From Chionoecetes opilio (taxonomy: Eukaryota; Arthropoda; Malacostraca; Decapoda; Majidae), in the NCBI GenBank assembly GCA_016584305.1, contig JACEEZ010019081.1:517001-581000 (forward strand): a DNA stretch of 64,000 bases, written 5' to 3'. Every line of letters starts with the position of its first letter. Position 1 is the stretch's first letter. This document shows positions 57,320 to 64,000 of this stretch, piece by piece. The notes below the pieces were generated by a model. It was not told the DNA's origin. It saw nothing but the letters and a program-made list of their open reading frames with translations, and did no database searches. A program made the position numbers and the translations under genes.

Positions 57320-58610
57320 GGGTTCCCCGCGCAACATGTTTCGTCTCTTCCCTAGTGAACGATTGACAACACATTTTGCTACCAAGATGGCAGCTGTCGA
57401 AATTTATCGCTGTGGCTATTCTTATTCTCGCAGAATAACTCGTTGATGACCCTGTATTTGATGCAGCAGAGGTTATAGCAGCAGGACATGAAATATTAAG
57501 GAAGCAAAAAGAGGAGAGAAGAGGAAAGGCTTTTTTTGGCCTTTGTTTACATACCTTATTGTGGCGCGAGCTGGCAACTCAACTAAACTCCTCGAGTCGG
57601 TGTGCGGGAGAGAAAACTGAATCGCTGAACTATTTTCTGTACGGCGTACAGTACCGTAGCGTTTTGTAACGTACAAAATGCCTTAGTGAACGCACCCCAG
57701 CAGCAGTGACAAGACATGGAAGGGAGTATCACGTGTCCACAGTGTGTCTTTAAAATTCTGGGCACGTCTCCTTCTCATGCTCTTGAAGTCTGCGGGATAA
57801 CTTTTTTGTTCCTTCTTTTCTTCGTTACGTGTCGGTATTGCAACTGGGGTTTTTTTGCCTCACCGATATCACGAGAAGTCAATGACGTAATGTAGTCGTT
57901 GTGTAGCTCTGGTTGTTGCTGTGGGACTGTCAGGGTGTTTTTTCGGGCATAATGAGTGATAGTTTATGTCGCTGGAGTAGTGTTGTGCCGCTTTCTTGCC
58001 TCATTTCAGTTTAGTTCAGTTGTGGGTGGGGAGTCTGGCCTTTTTTATCGGCACTCCCTGATGTTTCTCTTCTTGTTGTCTGGGTCTTTAGTTAGTTGTC
58101 TTCTCTTATTATGTCTTAATTTATTTCTCTTTCTTTCCTCTTCTTTTCCCAGGTCGTCCAAAAACAGTTGATTGTTTTTTTTTTACTTCGCCGCAGTGTT
58201 TTTACTACTTTTTATTTTCCGCCCGCGTCATTTGTTCGTACCAAGGAAAATATATAAAGTATACTATTCTTATTCTACTATACTATATACTTACTATTCT
58301 ACTATCTATATACTATCCTTGGTTGGACTCTTCGTGTGCTCTGAATCAAGCCTGACGGATACCTGTGATGAGCTGTTGATTTATATGAATGCGAAAGATA
58401 TGTAGGGAAAGATAATTATATATGTGGCGCCTGTTTTTATATGTTTTTTCTCTCTCTCTACATCATAGGAAGAATGGTCAAGGGCAGAAAGCTAAGGAAA
58501 AAATAAAGATATAAAAACCCGCTCATATTGTCAGTCTCTATGAAACAAAAAGTAATAATTGCGTAAGTTTAGCCAGTTTAAATTGCGGCAGATGTCTTGA
58601 TACTCCTCTC
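57320..58610. other. unassigned region
   Basis: No gene is recognised. A frame at 57956-58171 is hydrophobic but lacks any known motif. T-rich runs dominate from 58050 to 58260. Confidence 0.4.
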
Positions 58611-58822
58611 TTAACCCCTTCACGCCCAGATCTTTCCTTTGCTATAAAAAAAATTGTATGTTGTCAAGCCATAAAATTAAGAAAAGTCACTTGATATACC
58701 AAATTAGTTAGTCGACAAGGATACTAAACAGGTCATATCTATAAAATATTGCTTATAATCGCTAAAAATCGTCTAATGGCACCCAAATACTGGAAATTAC
58801 GTTCTGGGCCTCAAGGGGTTAA
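58611..58822. mobile_element. TTAA-flanked MITE (piggyBac-like)
   Basis: TTAA at 58611-58614 and 58819-58822 flanks ends CCCCTTCACGCCCAGAT and the complement of CCCCTTGAGGCCCAGAACG. TTAA targets are typical of piggyBac. The second copy, in inverted orientation, is at 63014-63230. Confidence 0.85.
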
Positions 58823-59049
58823 AATAATTGAAGTCGTAGGAAGGTGGAGTAATTGAATCAGAAGAGGAGGGTTTCAGAGTTAACCAATTTATCAGCTTAC
58901 TAGACGAGACTTTTTTTTTTTTTTTTTTTTTTTTTTATATGAATAGGCTACTAGAAATAAGCCAATTAATATGCGTTGATAGTTAGCTACCTGTTAAGTG
59001 GTGGCGTGACCTAGATAGCTACCTGGATCTAGAATTGTAATTTAGTGGG

Positions 59050-59985
59050 GTGTGTATAGTAGTAGTGTGGTGGAGATAATGGTGGTGGTTATAGTAGTGG
59101 TGTGGTGGTGGTGTTGTGATGGTGGTGGTTATAGTAGGGTGGTGTGGTTTGTGCGGTGTGTTATAGTAGTGGTGGTGGTGGTGGTTATAGTGGTGGTGGT
59201 GGTTATAGTAGTGGTGGTGGTGGTTGTAATAGTGGTGGTGGTAGTTATAGTGGTGGTGGTGGTGGTGGTCGTTGTAATAGTGGTGGTGGTGGTTATAGTA
59301 GTGGTGGTGGTGGTGGTGGTGGTTATAGTAGTGGTGGTGGTGGTGGTGGTTATAGTAGTGGTGGTGGTGGTGGTTATAGTAGTGGTGGTGGTCGGTGGTG
59401 GTGGTTATAGTAGTGGTGGTGGTAGTTATAGCAGTAGCGGTGGTGGTTATAGTAGTAGTGGTGGTGGTGATTATAGTAGTGGTGGTGGAGGTTATAGTAG
59501 TGGTAGTGTGGGGTGGTTATAGTAGTGGTGTGGTGGTGGTTATAGCGTAGTCGGTGGTGGTGGTTATAGTATTTAGTGGTGGTGGTGTTTATAGTAGTAG
59601 TGGTGGAGGGTTATTAGTAGTGGTGGTGATTATAGTAGTGGTGGTGGAGGTTATAGTAGTGGTAGTGGTGGGGGTGGTTATAGTAGTGGTAGTGGTGGGG
59701 GTGGTTATAGCAGTAGTGGTGGTGGTTATAGTAGTGGTGGTGGTGGTTATAGTAGTAGTGGTGGTGGTGGTGGTTATAGTAGTGGTGGTGGTGGTGGTTA
59801 TAGTAGTGATGGTTATAGTAGTGGTAGTGGTGGTGGTAGTTATAGTAGTGGTGGTGGTGGTTATAGTAGTGGTGGTTGGTGATGGTTATAGTAGTGGTAG
59901 TGGTGGTGGTGTTGGTTATAGTAGTGGTAGTGGTAGTTATAGTGGTGGTGGTGTTGGTTATAGTAGTGGTAGTAGTGGTGGTGGT
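59050..59985. repeat. GGT-rich minisatellite (GGTGGTTATAGTAGTGGT-type)
   Basis: About 930 bases built from GGTGGT, TATAGTAGT and GTGGTGGT units with variable spacing. Frames give Gly/Tyr/Ser-rich (GYSSGGGG), Val-rich or His/Thr-rich strings. No start context, splice signals or unique flanking exon supports a gene. Confidence 0.9.
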
Positions 59986-60189
59986 GCACGCGACGCCCCG
60001 CCAGTCACTCACTCATCTGCTTGACTACAAAAAAAAAAAACATACATTGATATACACGTACGCTCCAAACCATCAACATTTTACAGGTACAGGCCTTTGT
60101 TTATCAATACGTATACTGACTTCCGACCAAAAAAAGGTCTTAAACGTGCTTTGTGGCTTCCCTCCCTGCACTGACATATTCCGTTCACA

Positions 60190-60475
60190 CTCTTTTGTCC
60201 TTTTGTCCTAATGCCTTTTTTTGCTGTTTGCTATTTCTTATACTGCTCTATGACATTGATTCCCTAAATACTAAATACTCCATGACCTTTTAGTCCTCGT
60301 TGACCCCTGATTGAGACTGTCTTGCTTACCTCTTCACACTCAATTGCCTTTTGCCCTAATGACTTTTTTTTCCTGTTTGCTATTACTTATACAGCTCTAT
60401 GACATATATTCCCTAAATGCTTAATACTCCATGACCTTTTAGTCCTCGTTGACCCTTGATCGAGTGTCTTGCTTC
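60190..60475. repeat. ~150 bp direct repeat, two copies
   Basis: Both copies contain 'ttttgtcctaatgcctttt' or 'ttttgccctaatgactttt', then 'tatgacat' with 'attccctaaat', 'actccatgaccttttagtcc' and 'tcgttgacccctgattgag' or 'tcgttgacccttgatcgag'. Copies are at about 60190-60325 and 60340-60475. Confidence 0.85.
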
Positions 60476-60987
60476 CCACCCTCATGAACCGGTGTTAACA
60501 GGCGGATCTGCCACTGTAGATAGTATAGGGAGAGAGGGTACTAAGGGTAGGCGATTTCTCAACCGCTGGACACTTTTAGACAACCTTGGCGGGTGTCTCC
60601 GGGTCTGGGTGTCTGATAGTAGCACTGTGGCTGTCGTGATAGATAACACCTGTCGCTAGGCCAGTACCGGGCAGGGCACAGGTGTAGGAGCCGTGTCCGT
60701 GCTATTTATTACGTACTCGATGCTCCTTAGTGAGATGTGTGACAGTTATCCTCCTCCTCTGCTTCTATATTTTTCCATCGCTTTCCTTTTTTTCCTTTGA
60801 TATTGTTTTTTAAGTTTTTTTGTGCATTGTATATATATTTTTCTTTCCGTCTCTTTTTTTCTTCTCTATTCTTATTATTATTATATCAAGTATAGACGTC
60901 CAGCCTCTGGCCCCTTTGCTTTTGGCTCAGTTCTTACGGCTGGAACGTGACAGCGAGCCACGTTCCAGCCAATTAACTCATTACGTG

Positions 60988-61230
60988 AATTACTCATTAA
61001 GGGCTTGTTTTACGCAAAAAGTTTGTTGCACAGACCCCCATTGATTTTGACAGCACTACTTGGATGTCGAATGTCAGCTCAATCCGACAATAATTAGGAG
61101 TAGTTTACGCTAATTACTCATTAAGGGCTTGTTTTACGCAAAAAGTTTCTTCCGACGACCCCCATTGATTTTGACAGCACTACTTGCATGTGAAATTTCA
61201 GCTGAATCCGACAATAATTAGGAGTAGTTA
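60988..61230. repeat. ~118 bp direct repeat, two copies
   Basis: Each copy starts 'attactcattaagggcttgt' and ends 'ccgacaataattaggagtag', at 60988-61105 and 61112-61228. They share 'cccccattgattttgacagc'. A few substitutions separate them. No ORF. Confidence 0.85.
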
Positions 61231-61860
61231 ATACACTTTTTGGCGGAAACTTGGTTCCACGGGTCTTATGGGAAGCGACAGCGAGCTTTGCGAGCTGTCA
61301 ATTATTATCATTATCTAGGAAAGAAAGTAACAAGGGAACAAACATAGTAGAAGTAAGGTAACAGAGTAACCTATCCTAACCTGAATCTAACCTAAACTAA
61401 TGTAACTTATCCCCCCCCCCCCCCGTTACGTTTTCTTTTTCTCGATACTTTCTTTCTCCCGATCATCACGTTACCGCCACCAAGATCAACTGACCATCTA
61501 TAAAAGTAAATTGTTAAAAGTTAAAAGTCAATTGATCTAGACCGCCACCATCATGTCATTGAAGGGACCTATGCGTTACGTAAGCTGAAGTGTATTGTGA
61601 AGGTCTTGGTGAAGGTGGTGAGGGGGGAGCGCAGATGTCACCTTTCTGATTATTGTAGTAGTAGCCAACCGCTGACTCCCCGCAAAGATAGTGGTTACCG
61701 AGTGTTGTCTGTGTTGCTGCCTAATTATATACCCGCCCCTTCCTCTTCCTCCTTCCTGCCCTCCTTCCTCCAACCTCTCGACTCTCCTCTGATTATTACC
61801 ATGAGAGATAAGGCCTCGTTCTGCCGTGACTCATCTTTTCTCTGGTGAAAGTACTAAACA
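61231..61860. other. unassigned region
   Basis: CCTAA-like words at 61372-61402 and a C run at 61411-61425. ORFs on both strands are short and show no recognised domain. Confidence 0.4.
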
Positions 61861-61861
61861 C

Positions 61862-62050
<189 letters not shown>

Positions 62051-62207
62051 GAAAGCAAGAAAGACTGGATAAATGTAGATATGGAGACGGGACCGCACGA
62101 GTGTAGCTCAGGCCCTGTAAAACACAACTAGGTAAATACACAATGGACTTGAAGAAAAGGTGATACAGGACCACACGAGTATTGCTCTGCGACTATATAG
62201 GTAAACA

Positions 62208-62210
62208 CAC

Positions 62211-62281
<71 letters not shown>
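62208..62281. repeat. (CA)n microsatellite
   Basis: A pure CA run immediately before the tRNA-Val-like SINE. Confidence 0.96.
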
Positions 62282-62283
<2 letters not shown>

Positions 62284-62480
62284 CGTAGTGTAAGGGTTAG
62301 CACGCTCGGCTCACAACCGAGAAGTACCGGGTTCGATCCCCGGGCGGAGCGAAGACGGACGGGCGGTCTTCTTAAAACCCTAGCCCCTGTCCACCCAGCA
62401 GTGAATGGGTACCGGGTGTTAGCCGGGGGTTTGTGACCCGCCTCCCGGGTGGGCTTCGGCCAACATAAACCACTAAGGAT
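62281..62480 (+). repeat. tRNA-Val(CAC)-derived SINE
   Basis: The head is CTCCGTAGTGTAAGGGTTAG, the anticodon arm is CTCGG-CTCACAA-CCGAG (CAC), and the B box GGGTTCGATCCCCGGGC lies at 62329-62345. The body ends near 'gggtgggcttcggccaaca'. It is sandwiched between two (CA)n arrays and a decapod tail 'gccctgtaaaacacaac'. Same family as 13830-14068, opposite strand. Confidence 0.85.
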
Positions 62481-62570
62481 GAATGATGAAATAATGTTGA
62501 TATGGAGACGGGGCCATACGAGCTTAGCTCTGGCCCTGTAAAACACAACTAGATGAATACAACTAGATGA

Positions 62571-62659
<89 letters not shown>

Positions 62660-62676
62660 AACACACACACACACGT
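62571..62676. repeat. (CA)n microsatellite
   Basis: A CA run following the SINE tail 'acaactagatgaata' (two copies). CAAACA variants appear at the right end. Confidence 0.96.
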
Positions 62677-63013
62677 AAAAAACATCAAATACCGAAGTGC
62701 TCACAGCTGCTCAGTTTTTGTTTTGCTATACGTACTGCGTGAACCGGAACTGATACAGGGATGGATAGAAGGTTGCATTCGTAAAATAAATTGTCACTGA
62801 GCATAGAAAAACATAACGTTGTGTAAAAAAAAAGACCAGGTTGATTCTCGGAGCTGTAAATGTGTTGCCAAGTATACGAATGCGAGGAAGAAATGGTAAA
62901 TCCAAATCATCTTTATTATTTATGGGGTTTTTTATTTTCATGATTCAAAGTAAATAGTATATGCAGATTGCCAATGGGAGTTTTTTAGGGTGCACCTTTT
63001 ATTTTCTCTCTCC

Positions 63014-63230
63014 TTAACCCCTTGAGACCCAGAACGTAATTTCCATTGTAATTTGGGTACCATAAGACGATTTTTAGTTAATATAAGCAATATTTTATAG
63101 ACATGACCTGTTTGGTATCCTTGTCCACTAGTTAATTTGGTATATTCAGTTAGTTTTCGTAGTTTCATACCATGGGTTAACAACAGACGATTTTTATAGC
63201 AAAGGGAACATCTGGGCGTGAAGGGGTTAA
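63014..63230. mobile_element. TTAA-flanked MITE (piggyBac-like), inverted copy
   Basis: TTAA at 63014-63017 and 63227-63230 flanks ends CCCCTTGAGACCCAGAACG and the complement of CCCCTTCACGCCCAGAT. The interior matches the complement of the 58611 copy ('aagcaatattttatagac', 'atccttgtccactagttaa') with clear divergence. Confidence 0.85.
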
Positions 63231-63382
63231 TTAATGAAAAAGACCGTATGATATTGCACTTCAAGTTTAACTTGACCTAATTCGTCCAGTGTGAGCAAGC
63301 AGGATTTTCTTGCGACATCGTGGCGTGACATTGGTACTATGAAAAGACAGTCCTCTCCGGTGTTACTTGAGCCTAACGTCCT

Positions 63383-63655
63383 CCATCACTCCTCCTCTCC
63401 TCCTCTCTACCTCCTCCTCCTCCTCCTCCTTTCCACTCTCTCCTCCCCTCCTCCTCTCCTCCTCCTCTCCTCTCCTCCTCCTCTTTTTCCTCCTCCTCCC
63501 TCCTCCTCCTCTCCTCTCTCTCCTCCTTTCATCCTCCTCCTCCTCTCCTCCTCCTCCTCCTCCTCTCTCCTCCTCCTCCTCCTCCTCCTCTCCTCCTCTC
63601 TCCTCCTCCTTTTTCCTCCTCCTCCTCCTCCTCCTCCTCCTCCTCCTCCTCCCTT
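63383..63655. repeat. (TCC)n/(CT)-rich polypyrimidine tract
   Basis: About 270 bases of TCC with CT and T-run breaks. A long polypyrimidine/polypurine asymmetry of this kind can adopt triplex (H-DNA) structure. Confidence 0.94.
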
Positions 63656-63774
63656 TGTAATCCTTTGTAATCCTCTTCCTTGTCATCCATACGACATTAA
63701 AAGTATTGGCAGCTGCAACGTAAGATATAGAAATTAAACTGAGCTTTTTTTTTCATCCCATTATGGCTCAGTTG

Positions 63775-63865
63775 TGCGGAGGGGGGCAAGGGGGGGGCAG
63801 TTGTGTGGAGGGGGGCAAGGGGGGGCAGTTGTGTGGAGGGGGGCAAGGGGGGGGGGCAGTTAATA
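63775..63865. repeat. G-rich 28-31 bp tandem repeat
   Basis: Three copies of 'ttgtgtggaggggggcaagg' followed by G runs, differing in G-run length. Each unit has two G runs of six or more, so the block has strong G-quadruplex potential. Confidence 0.88.
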
Positions 63866-64000
63866 AGAAAGTTAGGTTTATCGGCAATTTTTTTTTCTTT
63901 AAAATTTTTCTGATCTAATTATTATTATTTTTTTTTTGTGGTGCAGGTGTTGATTGTCACTATTTTTCGTGTTTCCTGCCCCCCCCCCTTTTTTTTTTTT

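Noticed and set aside
59614..60012. Thr/His-rich ORF on the minus strand
   Set aside because: It is the complement of the GGT-rich minisatellite.

Overview
The window is animal nuclear DNA, most likely from a decapod crustacean. Three observations point there. The genes have introns with GT/AG borders. Scattered runs of the arthropod telomere motif CCTAA/TTAGG are present. The repeats look like those common in crab, shrimp and crayfish genomes, including LINE 3' ends and tRNA-derived SINEs with tails ending near 'acaactaggtaaatac'. The species cannot be named from the sequence. Long homopolymers, and copies that differ mainly in homopolymer length, suggest a long-read assembly.

Host genes. 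Four host gene models have reading frames that close across every splice junction. (1) ARV1 (minus, 9852-12573, six exons, 237 aa) is an ER lipid and sterol homeostasis protein. (2) ATP5MG, mitochondrial ATP synthase subunit g (plus, 13435-23443, three exons, 99 aa), lies head to head with ARV1, and its 8.8 kb first intron is packed with mobile DNA. (3) TOMM70, a mitochondrial import receptor (minus, nine exons at 27176-35163, 503 aa), lacks its first exon or exons with the membrane anchor. (4) An unrecognised Arg/Gly/Asn-rich gene (plus, 39162-42321, three coding exons, 145 aa so far) points away from TOMM70.

Transposon genes. A complete two-exon MULE-type transposase (588 aa, PHD plus FLYWCH fingers) lies at 17749-19660 inside ATP5MG intron 1. 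Its first catalytic Asp appears to be Asn. A 1 kb array of a 22-23 bp repeat follows it. Degenerate Tc1, PIF/Harbinger, Tigger-like and LINE fragments occur throughout.

Layout. 0-9 kb: AT-rich intergenic DNA, a LINE fragment, a Tc1 fold-back and a palindromic MITE. 8.9-13 kb: ARV1, abutted by a Tigger-like element. 13.4-23.4 kb: ATP5MG with a 21 bp minisatellite, a telomere-cored palindrome, SINEs and the MULE. 23.4-27 kb: LINE tails with a Harbinger insertion. 27-35 kb: TOMM70. 35-42 kb: the unknown gene and LINE fragments. 43.5-53.8 kb: a large inverted duplication carrying a decayed CXC-domain gene, invaded by two inverted copies of one transposon, one of which was later invaded by a Tigger-like element. 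54-64 kb: MITEs, microsatellites, a GGT-rich minisatellite and a G-rich repeat, with no recognised gene.

Themes. ATP5MG and TOMM70 both serve mitochondria, but there is no sign they work together here. The most unusual signals are two antisense exon/splice-site copies inside the introns of their own genes (ARV1 and TOMM70), the transposase with its motif arrays, and the nested inverted duplication.
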